In this document: piece by piece, positions 27,338 through 35,068 of the stretch
Position numbering within the stretch: position 1 is the stretch's first letter
How the letters are laid out: each line of letters opens with the position of its first letter
Source of the DNA: Komarekiella delphini-convector SJRDD-AB1
GTDB lineage: Bacteria > Cyanobacteriota > Cyanobacteriia > Cyanobacteriales > Nostocaceae
Assembly (NCBI RefSeq): GCF_014831675.1
Contig: NZ_VJXY01000010.1
Location: 124,671-188,670 of the forward strand
Length of the DNA stretch: 64,000 bases
Direction of reading: 5' to 3'
Translations under genes and position numbers: made by a program
Notes under the pieces: model-generated
What the model was told of the DNA's origin: nothing
What the model saw: only the letters and a program-made list of their open reading frames with translations
Database searches by the model: none

Positions 27338-28555
27338 ATGCCTAATCAATCTTCTACTCAAACTGTGTCTACTCAAACTTCTAGTTCGTTATTTACACTC
27401 ACAGTTGCCCCAGCCAAGGTAATCCGTGGTTCTAGCGTGTTGCAAACAGCCACAAAAGAGATTGCCCATTTGGGAAGTCGTCCCTTAATTGTGACAGGTG
27501 ATACCTCACGGCAAGCGATCGCAAATTTACGCACTTTTGACAATAGTCAAAAGAGTTTGCAAAAAATTCTGGGAGAACAACAGTTAGATACTGCTCAAGC
27601 CTCCTATGGCGTGGATTGTTGCAAAGCTAGTTTGGAATCTTTACAGAAAACCGCAAAAGCACATCAAGCTGATGTGATTATCGGTGTAGGTGGCGGAAAA
27701 GCACTGGATACAGCTAAATTAGTCGCGCAGCAGTTGCAGTTACCAGTAGTGACAATTCCGACCTCGGCTGCTACCTGTGCAGCGTGGAGTGCCTTGTCAA
27801 ATGTTTATTCACAAGCAGGAGCGTTTCTTTACGATGTCGCATTGTCTCGCTGTCCAGATTTATTAATACTCGACTACGACTTGATTCAAACTGCACCACA
27901 ACGTACCCTGGTAGCTGGAATTGGTGATGCGATCGCTAAGTGGTACGAAGCTTCAGTGAGCAGCGGACACTCACAAGATACTTTAATCATTGCCGCAGTC
28001 CAACAAGCGCGAGTTTTGCGAGATATCCTGTTGCAAAAGTCAGCCGCCGCCCTCAAAGAACCTGGTAGCGAATGGCGAGAAGTTGTAGACGCTACCGTCT
28101 TACTGGCTGGGGTAGTTGGGGGACTAGGAGGGGCGCAGTGTCGCACCGTTGCAGCCCATGCCGTGCATAATGGTTTAACTCATATTTCAGGACATGGCAG
28201 TATTCACGGTGAAAAAGTTGCTTTTGGGATCTTGGTGCAGCTACGGTTAGAAGAAATGTTACAAGGCAATCAATTAGCTGCTGCGGCACGGCAACAGTTG
28301 TTAAAGTTTTATGCAGAAATTGGACTGCCACAAAAATTAAGTGATTTGGGGTTAGGCAATATCACATTAGGCGAATTGCAACGGTCGGCAGAAATTGCCC
28401 TATCTCCTAATTCTGACATCCATCGACTACCGTTTAAAGTCGCACCGGAACAGTTGATGGCTGCGATGGTTTCTACCACCGCACCAATAGATAGTAGAGA
28501 CACGACGATTAATCGAGTCTCAATAAGAGGAATGAGTGATGAGGTTGAGGAATGA
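27338..28555 (+). CDS. Iron-containing alcohol dehydrogenase family protein (GldA-like)
   Basis: A 405-residue enzyme of the glycerol dehydrogenase / type III ADH fold. The NAD-binding motif is IIGVGGGKALDTAKL near residue 115. The domain linker is IPTSAATCAAWSALSNVY. Metal-ligand blocks include AGIGDAIAKWYEA and the late His-rich VHNGLTHISGHGSIHGEKVA. The first ~18 residues are a Ser/Thr/Gln-rich extension. Its stop overlaps the aminotransferase start by 4 bp, so the two are translationally coupled and probably act in one pathway. The substrate is unknown. Confidence 0.82.
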   Translation: MPNQSSTQTVSTQTSSSLFTLTVAPAKVIRGSSVLQTATKEIAHLGSRPLIVTGDTSRQAIANLRTFDNSQKSLQKILGEQQLDTAQASYGVDCCKASLESLQKTAKAHQADVIIGVGGGKALDTAKLVAQQLQLPVVTIPTSAATCAAWSALSNVYSQAGAFLYDVALSRCPDLLILDYDLIQTAPQRTLVAGIGDAIAKWYEASVSSGHSQDTLIIAAVQQARVLRDILLQKSAAALKEPGSEWREVVDATVLLAGVVGGLGGAQCRTVAAHAVHNGLTHISGHGSIHGEKVAFGILVQLRLEEMLQGNQLAAAARQQLLKFYAEIGLPQKLSDLGLGNITLGELQRSAEIALSPNSDIHRLPFKVAPEQLMAAMVSTTAPIDSRDTTINRVSIRGMSDEVEE

Positions 28556-29784
28556 GTTTGAATTGGATAGTCCCAGCAGAACGTATACAAACACTGCCAC
28601 CTTATGTGTTTGCCCGTCTAGATGAACTTAAAGCTAAGGCACGAGAACAAGGGCTAGATTTAATTGATTTGGGCATGGGAAATCCCGATGGCGCAACACC
28701 ACAACCAGTGGTAGAAGCAGCGATCGCTGCTTTGAAAGATCCCGCTAATCACGGTTATCCTCCTTTTGAAGGCACTGCAAGTTTTCGTCGTGCCATCACT
28801 AACTGGTATCATCGGCGCTATGGTGTGGTTCTTGATCCCGATAGCGAAGCTTTGCCACTACTGGGTTCTAAAGAAGGATTGACCCATTTAGCGATCGCTT
28901 ACATTAACCCTGGTGATGTAGTTCTGGTTCCTTCTCCCGCTTATCCTGCCCATTTCCGGGGCCCGGTAATTGCTGGTGGGAAAATCCACAGCTTGATTCT
29001 CAAACCAGAGAATGACTGGTTAATTGATTTAGCTGCTATTCCTGATGCTGTTGCTGAACAAGCCAAAATTCTCTATTTCAACTATCCCAGCAATCCTACA
29101 GCTGCCACCGCCCCCCGCGAATTCTTTGAAGAAATCGTCGCCTTTGCCCGCAAGTATGAAATTCTACTGGTGCATGATTTGTGTTATGCCGAGTTGGCTT
29201 TTGATGGTTATCAACCAACTAGCTTGCTAGAAATTCCTGGCGCGAAAGAAATTGGTGTGGAATTTCACACCTTATCTAAAACATATAATATGGCTGGTTG
29301 GCGTGTGGGGTTTGTGGTAGGGAACCGTCATGTAATTCAAGGTTTGCGAACTCTCAAAACCAACTTGGATTATGGCATTTTTGCCGCCTTGCAAACAGCA
29401 GCAGAAACCGCCTTACAACTGCCAGATGTTTATTTGCATGAAGTGCAACAACGCTACCGTACCCGCCGCGATTTTCTAATTCAAGGATTAGGACAATTGG
29501 GTTGGGATATTCCGAAAACGAAGGCGACAATGTATCTTTGGGTGAAGTGTCCTGTTGGTAGGGGTTCCACAGATTTTGCCCTCGATGTATTGCAGCAAAC
29601 TGGCGTTGTCGTCACCCCAGGAAATGCCTTTGGAGTTGCGGGTGAGGGGTATGTGCGAATAAGTTTGATTGCAGACTGCGATCGCTTGGGTGAAGCTTTA
29701 CATCGCTTCAAGCAAGCTGGCATCCGTTATCAGCCTGAAGCCCCACTTTCTAATTCAGAAGCGATCGCCGATCTGGTTAGTTGA
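28552..29784 (+). CDS. Class I PLP-dependent aminotransferase (aspartate/LL-DAP aminotransferase-like)
   Basis: A 410-residue fold-type I aminotransferase. GMGNPDGATPQPVVEAA is at 41-57. The PLP lysine is K243 in FHTLSKTYNMAGWRVGF. Other blocks are YFNYPSNPTAATAP and VRISLI near the end with the carboxylate-binding Arg. It belongs with the AlaC / LL-diaminopimelate aminotransferase-like group; the exact substrate is not resolved. Coupled to the upstream dehydrogenase by a 4-bp overlap. Confidence 0.85.
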   Translation: MSLNWIVPAERIQTLPPYVFARLDELKAKAREQGLDLIDLGMGNPDGATPQPVVEAAIAALKDPANHGYPPFEGTASFRRAITNWYHRRYGVVLDPDSEALPLLGSKEGLTHLAIAYINPGDVVLVPSPAYPAHFRGPVIAGGKIHSLILKPENDWLIDLAAIPDAVAEQAKILYFNYPSNPTAATAPREFFEEIVAFARKYEILLVHDLCYAELAFDGYQPTSLLEIPGAKEIGVEFHTLSKTYNMAGWRVGFVVGNRHVIQGLRTLKTNLDYGIFAALQTAAETALQLPDVYLHEVQQRYRTRRDFLIQGLGQLGWDIPKTKATMYLWVKCPVGRGSTDFALDVLQQTGVVVTPGNAFGVAGEGYVRISLIADCDRLGEALHRFKQAGIRYQPEAPLSNSEAIADLVS

Positions 29785-29869
29785 ATAGAGGAAGAAAACC
29801 CAACATTACATGACTAAAATTTTTGCTGATGATGTTTGATATCATGTAAAAAAGTAGAAAGAGTTAAAA

Positions 29870-30151
29870 ATGATTGGTACGAATATTTACATCAGTCAAG
29901 AAACTCAAGACTCTCTAATTAAAGCTGCTGCTTTAAAAGAAATGTCTGTTGAAGAACTAGCTTCTTCTATTTTGAGGGAAAGTATTCAAGAAAAGTTTGG
30001 GCAAATTAGATACTCTTATGAGAATCAAGGCAAATTTGCCATTAATCCTCTTCTAAAAATGCAACCCTATGCTTATTTAGCAGATCCTAATGAACCTGCT
30101 ATTTCTCCTGATGATTGGGAAATGAATCAAAATTTTGAAGTGAATGTGTGA
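29870..30151 (+). CDS. Antitoxin partner of the PIN toxin
   Basis: A 93-residue protein. Its N-terminal ~45 residues (NIYISQETQDSLIKAAALKE, then MSVEELASSILRESI) look like a ribbon-helix-helix DNA-binding domain. The C-terminal half is acidic with NEPAISPDDWEMNQNFE, suited to covering the toxin. The stop overlaps the GTG start of the PIN gene by 4 bp. Confidence 0.75.
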   Translation: MIGTNIYISQETQDSLIKAAALKEMSVEELASSILRESIQEKFGQIRYSYENQGKFAINPLLKMQPYAYLADPNEPAISPDDWEMNQNFEVNV

Positions 30152-30543
30152 TCATTCTTGATACTCATATTTGGGTTTGGTGGAATCACAATGATTCAAG
30201 GTTGACTCTTCCACACCGTGAGGCAATAAATAAAGAAAGACCTCATGGTTTAGGTGTTTGCTCCATAAGTTTGTTAGAGATTAGCAGACTTGTTACCCAA
30301 AATAAGTTAATTCTTCCCTGTTCGATTCAAGAATGGTTTAATATTGCTTTGGCACAAGAAGGAGTGCTGATTCTATCAATTACTCCACAAATTGCCATTG
30401 ATTCCTACTCACTTCCAGGTAATTTTCATAAAGATCCAGCCGATAGAATTATCGTTTCAACAGCAAGAATGTATGATGTTCCTTTGGTGAGTGTAGATGA
30501 AATAATACTTGCTTATTCTGATGTAAAAAGAATTTTCCCCTGA
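30148..30543 (+). CDS. PIN-domain ribonuclease toxin (VapC-like)
   Basis: A 131-residue PIN domain. The acidic metal-site residues are visible as D5 in ILDTHIWVWW, E44 in SLLEISRL and D96/D99 in HKDPADRIIVSTA, with SVDEII near the end. It starts at GTG 30148 inside the antitoxin stop. The type II toxin role is a family inference; the RNA target is unknown. Confidence 0.85.
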   Translation: MIILDTHIWVWWNHNDSRLTLPHREAINKERPHGLGVCSISLLEISRLVTQNKLILPCSIQEWFNIALAQEGVLILSITPQIAIDSYSLPGNFHKDPADRIIVSTARMYDVPLVSVDEIILAYSDVKRIFP

Positions 30544-30700
30544 TTGTTAAGTGTATGAATCGCTAATTTTACAGTGTAGGCGTTGCGCTCAAAAATTGGT
30601 AAATCCATAGAAGCATAAATAGCAATGCCCACGCTACAATCTCTGAAGCTGTATTCTCTGCTTCACAATAGAGATAGCATCTATTATCGAAATTTAATTC

Positions 30701-31024
30701 ATGCAAATCCCTGCTACTACTATCCCTAATTTAATTGCTGCTGGCTTTCATGCCCTTTCCGATCCACTCAGAATTAGTGTGCTAGAACTACTACGACAGC
30801 AAGAACTGTGTGTGTGTGACTTGTGTGACGCCTTGGGGGTAAGTCAGTCAAAACTGTCTTTTCACCTGAAAACTCTCAAGGAAGCAGGCTTAGTTCACAC
30901 CCGTCAGGAAGGGCGCTGGATTTATTACAGCTTGAATCTTTCCCAATTTAGGATTTTAGAGGAATATTTGGCGAATTTTCACCAGAAGCGTGTAGTTTTG
31001 CCTGCGCTTTCTCGCTGCGATTAG
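30701..31024 (+). CDS. arsR: Arsenic-responsive ArsR/SmtB repressor
   Basis: A 107-residue winged-helix repressor. ELCVCDLCDALGVSQSKLSF spans the metal box and recognition helix, with Cys at 37, 39 and 42. This is the CVC-type As(III) site of classic ArsR proteins. A second block, HTRQEGRWIYYSL, is the wing. It precedes a pstS-like gene, an aquaporin, arsH and arsC on the same strand. Two inverted repeats of the ArsR operator type lie between arsR and pstS. Confidence 0.92.
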   Translation: MQIPATTIPNLIAAGFHALSDPLRISVLELLRQQELCVCDLCDALGVSQSKLSFHLKTLKEAGLVHTRQEGRWIYYSLNLSQFRILEEYLANFHQKRVVLPALSRCD

Positions 31025-31109
31025 AGAGTTGATACTCGCACTTGGGAAACCTCTGCGGTGTTTATAAATACTGGCGCAGTCATGGTTAATGACCTCAGCA
31101 AAAGTATAA

Positions 31110-31127
31110 CATCAAGTTTTATTGATG
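31110..31127. promoter_or_regulatory. Putative ArsR operator 1
   Basis: A perfect inverted repeat CATCAA-GTTTTA-TTGATG with a 6-bp spacer, matching the ATCAA-N6-TTGAT pattern bound by ArsR-family repressors. It lies about 95 bp before the pstS-like start. Confidence 0.6.
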
Positions 31128-31156
31128 AATTTTTGTATATAGTAGTGCCCTAGTAA

Positions 31157-31189
31157 TTGACATATCAAGTTTTTTTGAAATGATATAAA
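31157..31189 (+). promoter_or_regulatory. Putative promoter and ArsR operator 2 for the pstS-aqp genes
   Basis: A consensus -35 TTGACA (31157-31162) and a -10 such as TGATAT (31181-31186) or TATAAA (31184-31189) bracket an inverted repeat ATATCA...TGATAT (31161/2-31186). A repressor bound here would block RNA polymerase. ATG 31224 lies about 30 bp downstream. Confidence 0.5.
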
Positions 31190-31223
31190 TATACCTTCAA
31201 TATCAAACATACAGGTGAGGTCA

Positions 31224-32282
31224 ATGAAGGCAATACCAAAAAAACTGGCTCTCGCAGTTGGAATTTTGGCTTTTGCGACCAGTTGCACAGCCACTTCCGA
31301 TTCATCAACTCAAACTCAGCCATCGTCAAAGGTGACACAAGTCACTGATTCCGCGAAGGTGACGACGATCAAGATAGATGGTTCGAGCACAGTCTATCCG
31401 ATAACCCAGGCGATCGCTAAAGAGTTTCAAGCCGACTCTAAGAATAACGCCCAAGTTCAAGTGAACTTTTCTGGAACCAGTGGCGGATTTGAAAAATTCT
31501 GTGCTGGAGAAACAGATATTAGCAACGCCTCTCGACCGATTTTGAAAGCAGAGATGGAAGCTTGTAACAAAAATGGCGTGAGGTATTACGAGTTACCTGT
31601 TGCTTTTGATGCCCTTACCGTCGCCGTTAATCCGCAAAATGACTGGGCAAAAGACATCACCATTGCAGAATTGAAAAAGATTTGGGAACCTGCTGCTGAA
31701 GGGAAAATTACCCGTTGGAACCAGGTGCGTGCGTCTTGGCCAAATCGTCCAATTTCTTTATATGGTGCAGGCAAGAAATCTGGTACTTTTGACTACTTCA
31801 CAGAGGCAGTAGTAGGCAAAGTTAGAGCTAGTCGCAACGATTACACAGCCAGCGAAGACGATGAAGTTTTAGTCAAAGGAATTAGTCAAGATCCGAATGC
31901 TTTAGGTTACTTTGGCTATGCCTATTACGAAGAAAACCAAGGTAAATTAAAAGCTATTGCAGTCAACAACGGCAAGGGTGCAGTGCTACCGTCGCGTCAA
32001 ACAGTAGAAAAAGCCCAGTATCAGCCACTATCTCGACCTTTGTTTATCTACGCTAATTTTGAGTCTGCACAAAAGAAACGGCCAGTCAAAGAATTCGTAA
32101 ATTTCTACATTGAAAAAGCACCAAAAATAGTTAGTTCTGTGGGCTATGTGCCTTTACCAAATGAAGGCTACTACTTGGATAATGTTCATTTTTATAATGG
32201 CAAGGTGGGAACAGTATTTGATGGGGAGGCTCAGCTGAATCTGACGCTTGGGGAGTTATTACGAAAACAAGCGAAGTTTTAG
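31224..32282 (+). CDS. PstS-type phosphate/arsenate-binding lipoprotein in an ars locus
   Basis: About 352 residues from ATG 31224 (the upstream GTG is the ribosome-site region). A lipobox FATSC gives a lipidated periplasmic protein. Oxyanion-binding blocks of PstS/SphX are present: [41 protein letters not shown] and [11 protein letters not shown]. PstS normally feeds a PstCAB importer, but no such genes are here. It is instead 3 bp upstream of an aquaporin and under putative ArsR control. A role in discriminating phosphate from arsenate is inference. Confidence 0.88.
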   Translation: MKAIPKKLALAVGILAFATSCTATSDSSTQTQPSSKVTQVTDSAKVTTIKIDGSSTVYPITQAIAKEFQADSKNNAQVQVNFSGTSGGFEKFCAGETDISNASRPILKAEMEACNKNGVRYYELPVAFDALTVAVNPQNDWAKDITIAELKKIWEPAAEGKITRWNQVRASWPNRPISLYGAGKKSGTFDYFTEAVVGKVRASRNDYTASEDDEVLVKGISQDPNALGYFGYAYYEENQGKLKAIAVNNGKGAVLPSRQTVEKAQYQPLSRPLFIYANFESAQKKRPVKEFVNFYIEKAPKIVSSVGYVPLPNEGYYLDNVHFYNGKVGTVFDGEAQLNLTLGELLRKQAKF

Positions 32283-32285
32283 ATA

Positions 32286-32981
32286 ATGAAGTCATTTTTA
32301 AAAGAAGTTTCCCAGTGCAGACGGGAGGTTTTAGCAGAAGGAATTGGCACTTTTATTTTAGTATTTGCGGGTACTGGTGCAGTCATGGTAAATGACATAA
32401 GCCAAGGTGCTGTTACCCATATTGGTATTAGCTTTGTTTTTGGTGCGGTAGTTACTGCGTTGATTTACGGAATCGGGCATATTAGCGGCGCACACTTCAA
32501 TCCAGCGGTGACACTAGCGTTTTGGAAGAGTGGTTTTTTGCCAAAACGGCGAGTTTTGCCGTACATTTTGGCGCAGTTAATAGGTGCGATCGCAGCTTCA
32601 GCTTTTCTGCTAATTAGTTTGGGAAGAGTTGCCAATTTAGGTGCGACTTTACCACTGAATGGTAATTGGTTGCAATCTTTGGTGTTGGAGTTTGTTCTCA
32701 CCTTCATTTTGATGTTTATAATTTTTGGTTCTGGATTGGATCGCCGCGCACACATTGGCTTTGCTGGGTTGGCTATCGGGTTAACTGTGGGAATGGAGGC
32801 GGCGTTTATGGGGCCAATTACTGGTGCAAGTATGAATCCGGCGCGTTCTTTGGGCCCTGCTTTTGTGGGAGGAATTTGGCAGTATCACTGGGTTTATTGG
32901 GTTGCACCAATTTTAGGAGCGCAATTAGCAGTTGTAGTTTATGGGCAACTTTCTAATGGTTTTCGAGATTTTAATGAATAA
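32286..32981 (+). CDS. MIP-family aquaporin, probably an arsenite channel
   Basis: A 231-residue six-helix channel with both NPA motifs, at 72-74 (HFNPAVT) and 184-186 (SMNPARS), in inverted half-repeats. It begins 3 bp after the pstS-like stop, so they share an mRNA. In the known Sinorhizobium arsR-aqpS-arsC-arsH arrangement, the channel lets As(III) made by ArsC leave the cell. The same role is inferred here from gene order; pore selectivity is not read from sequence. Confidence 0.88.
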   Translation: MKSFLKEVSQCRREVLAEGIGTFILVFAGTGAVMVNDISQGAVTHIGISFVFGAVVTALIYGIGHISGAHFNPAVTLAFWKSGFLPKRRVLPYILAQLIGAIAASAFLLISLGRVANLGATLPLNGNWLQSLVLEFVLTFILMFIIFGSGLDRRAHIGFAGLAIGLTVGMEAAFMGPITGASMNPARSLGPAFVGGIWQYHWVYWVAPILGAQLAVVVYGQLSNGFRDFNE

Positions 32982-33341
32982 GGGAAAGTGGGGTTTGTCA
33001 TTTGAATATGAAAACTATCGAACCGCCAAGCCACCAAGAAAGAAATAGAGAATTTCATAAATCATTTAGGACGGCTATATAGGCGATGTCTACGACGAGC
33101 TTTGCTTAAGCAAACTTGAATAGCTGCTGTAACTATGCACAAGTAAATACAGAATTCTGATTTCAACTAAGAAGAAATTACGTGATTTAGAGCTTATTGA
33201 TGATATTCATGGATGACATTCTTTGATGTTACAGAGCAAGCAGATTTATCTGTAGTATCAATCCAAAATCTGTCTTGAAAAGTTTGCTACAGAGGGAAAC
33301 CCTCCTTACAAATTTCCGCAAAACCTAAAATGTAAAATTGA
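32982..33341. other. Gap between aquaporin and arsH
   Basis: About 360 bp without a coding frame. At 33271-33316 there is a diverged piece of the 83-bp repeat seen at 2496 (TGTCTTGAAAAGTTTGCTAC, then GGAAACCCTCCTTAC). arsH may have its own promoter here. Confidence 0.45.
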
Positions 33342-34010
33342 ATGACCTCTTTTGATCATCCACCGAGAATATTGTTTTTATATGGCTCTTTGCGAGAGCG
33401 TTCTTATAGCCGCTTGTTAGCAGAAGAAGCAGCTAGGATTATTGAGGAATTTGGTGCAGAAGTTCGATTTTTTGATCCTCTTGATTTACCGATTCACAAC
33501 AGTGTGCCGGACACTCATCATAAGGTACAGGAATTACGCGAATTGAGTATATGGTCTGAGGGTCAAGTGTGGTCTTCTCCTGAGATGCACGGCAATATTA
33601 CTGGTATCCTCAAAAACCAAATTGATTGGATTCCTTTAAGTTTAGGAGCTGTTAGACCAACTCAAGGAAAAACTTTAGCAATCATGCAAGTAAGTGGTGG
33701 TTCTCAATCTTTTAATGCTGTGAATACGCTGCGAATTTTGGGGCGTTGGATGCGAATGTTTACGATTCCCAATCAATCTTCGGTGGCGAAAGCTTATCAG
33801 GAGTTTAACGAAGATGGAACTATGAAAAATTCACCTTACCGCGATCGCGTTATCGATGTGATGGAAGAACTCTATAAATTTACCTTGCTGTTGCGTGACA
33901 AGGTGGATTACTTAACTGATCGCCACAGCGAACGTAAGGAAAAAGCAGCGCAGGAAGCTATCAAGGTAGCGAATAGTGCGCTAGAAGTCAATAGCTCATC
34001 CCACCCATAA
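33342..34010 (+). CDS. arsH: ArsH NADPH-dependent FMN reductase
   Basis: A 222-residue flavodoxin-like protein. The FMN-binding start is [20 protein letters not shown], and [20 protein letters not shown] is the ArsH signature. ArsH enzymes reduce quinones, metals or oxidise organoarsenicals depending on the host. The natural C-terminus seems changed: the last codons (for SSSHP) and the stop lie in the end of dispersed repeat family 2. It precedes arsC, with that repeat between them. Confidence 0.92.
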   Translation: MTSFDHPPRILFLYGSLRERSYSRLLAEEAARIIEEFGAEVRFFDPLDLPIHNSVPDTHHKVQELRELSIWSEGQVWSSPEMHGNITGILKNQIDWIPLSLGAVRPTQGKTLAIMQVSGGSQSFNAVNTLRILGRWMRMFTIPNQSSVAKAYQEFNEDGTMKNSPYRDRVIDVMEELYKFTLLLRDKVDYLTDRHSERKEKAAQEAIKVANSALEVNSSSHP

Positions 34011-34184
34011 AAGGAGATGGGATAACACGAAAGACTGTTAACTGTTGACTGTTGACTGTTGACTGTTGACTGTTGACTGTTGACTGTTGACTGTTGACTG
34101 TTGACTGTTAACTGTTAACGGCGTTGGGGCGTCTTTCATCACCTACCGAGAATGAATGGGTTTTCCCGAAACCTTTTTATAAAA
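33993..34184. repeat. Dispersed repeat family 2, copy 2, with heptamer array
   Basis: A reverse-oriented counterpart of the copy at 18886. It opens AGCTCATCCCACCCATAAAA, holds about ten CTGTTGA heptamers at 34033-34105, then GGCGTTGGGGCGTCTTTCAT and ends near CCTTTTTATAAAA. The first bases code the end of arsH. Confidence 0.8.
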
Positions 34185-34221
34185 GTTTTCTTTTGTCAAA
34201 TTATCAAGTACCAAAAATATC

Positions 34222-34617
34222 ATGAAACGAGTAATGTTTGTTTGCAAGAAAAATTCCAGACGTTCCCAAATGGCAGAGGGTTTTGCTCGGACTTTAGGAG
34301 CAGGCAAAATTGCTGTTAGTAGTTCCGGGTTGGAATCAAGTCATGTAGACCCCAAATCTGTTGATATCATGTCGGAAATTGGTATTGATATTAGCAATCA
34401 GACATCAAAAGCTTTAAGTGATTTCAATCCCGAAGATTACGATGCGGTGATTTCTTTATGCGGTTGCGGGGTAAATTTACCCGAAGCTTGGGTGTTAAGA
34501 GATGTCTTTGAAGATTGGCAACTTGATGATCCAGAGGGACAATCAATTGAAACCTTTCGCCGCGTTCGTGATGAAGTTAAGGAACGAGTTGTCAAGTTAA
34601 TTGAGTCCCTTAGTTAG
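34222..34617 (+). CDS. arsC: Arsenate reductase, low-molecular-weight phosphatase type
   Basis: A 131-residue reductase converting As(V) to As(III). The P-loop is FVCKKNSRRSQMAEG with the nucleophile C8. The resolving pair is C80 and C82 in SLCGCGVNLPEAW, and DWQLDDPEGQS carries the catalytic Asp. This C8/C80/C82 layout matches the cyanobacterial glutathione/glutaredoxin-linked ArsC of Synechocystis. It closes the ars locus and is followed at once by dispersed repeat family 1. Confidence 0.93.
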   Translation: MKRVMFVCKKNSRRSQMAEGFARTLGAGKIAVSSSGLESSHVDPKSVDIMSEIGIDISNQTSKALSDFNPEDYDAVISLCGCGVNLPEAWVLRDVFEDWQLDDPEGQSIETFRRVRDEVKERVVKLIESLS

Positions 34618-34932
34618 CAGTCAACAGTAAACAGTCAACAGTAAACATTCAAGATAATTGGGTTTAAGGGGAATCACTACGGGGGCGAGTACTTGCAACT
34701 GAAAACTATTCAAGAAGGAAGAGGGAAGAAGAAATTCGTAAGAAGTTTAGTTTTAGGTTGGGGTTTTAAACCTTTATATCAAGAAGTTTGAAGAAATTCC
34801 TTCTTCCTACGAACTTCAAACTTCTTCCTTCGTTGATAACCCAAAGCCGATTAGTACGAGGCGCTATCTGATGGGTTTAAATCCCCTACCATACGACGTT
34901 AGGACTGATAACTGTTTACTGTTCACTGATTT
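34617..34932. repeat. STRR-bordered dispersed repeat family 1, copy B with internal insertion
   Basis: The left part (AGTAAACAGTC tract, AAGATAATTGGGTTTAAGGG, TTGCAACTGAAAACTA) and the right part (ATAACCCAAAGCCGATTAGT, GATGGGTTTAAATCCCC, CTGTTTACTG) are split by about 125 bp of another repeat at 34708-34833. That insert is itself palindromic (GAAGGAAGA ... CTTCTTCCTTC). Confidence 0.8.
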
Positions 34933-34936
34933 AATT

Positions 34937-35062
34937 TATTCCCATGCTGAGCATGGGAATAAGAATAAGGTGAGTTAATTTTTGCAGGTCGATACAATCG
35001 AATTGTCGCTCGACGCAATCGCATTATCAGTTGTAGGGTGGGCATTACAATGCCCACCCTAC
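34937..35062. repeat. Two palindromic repeats before the hybrid kinase 3' end
   Basis: A hairpin TTATTCCCATGC/GCATGGGAATAA at 34937-34962 and a palindrome GTAGGGTGGGCATT/AATGCCCACCCTAC at 35033-35062. The second ends 7 bp from the kinase stop and may serve as its terminator. It is of a dispersed type common in cyanobacteria. Confidence 0.65.
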
Positions 35063-35068
35063 TGTGGT

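Noticed and set aside
34033-34105. Regular array that could be taken for a CRISPR
   Set aside because: The unit is a 7-bp heptamer repeated without spacers; there are no cas genes.
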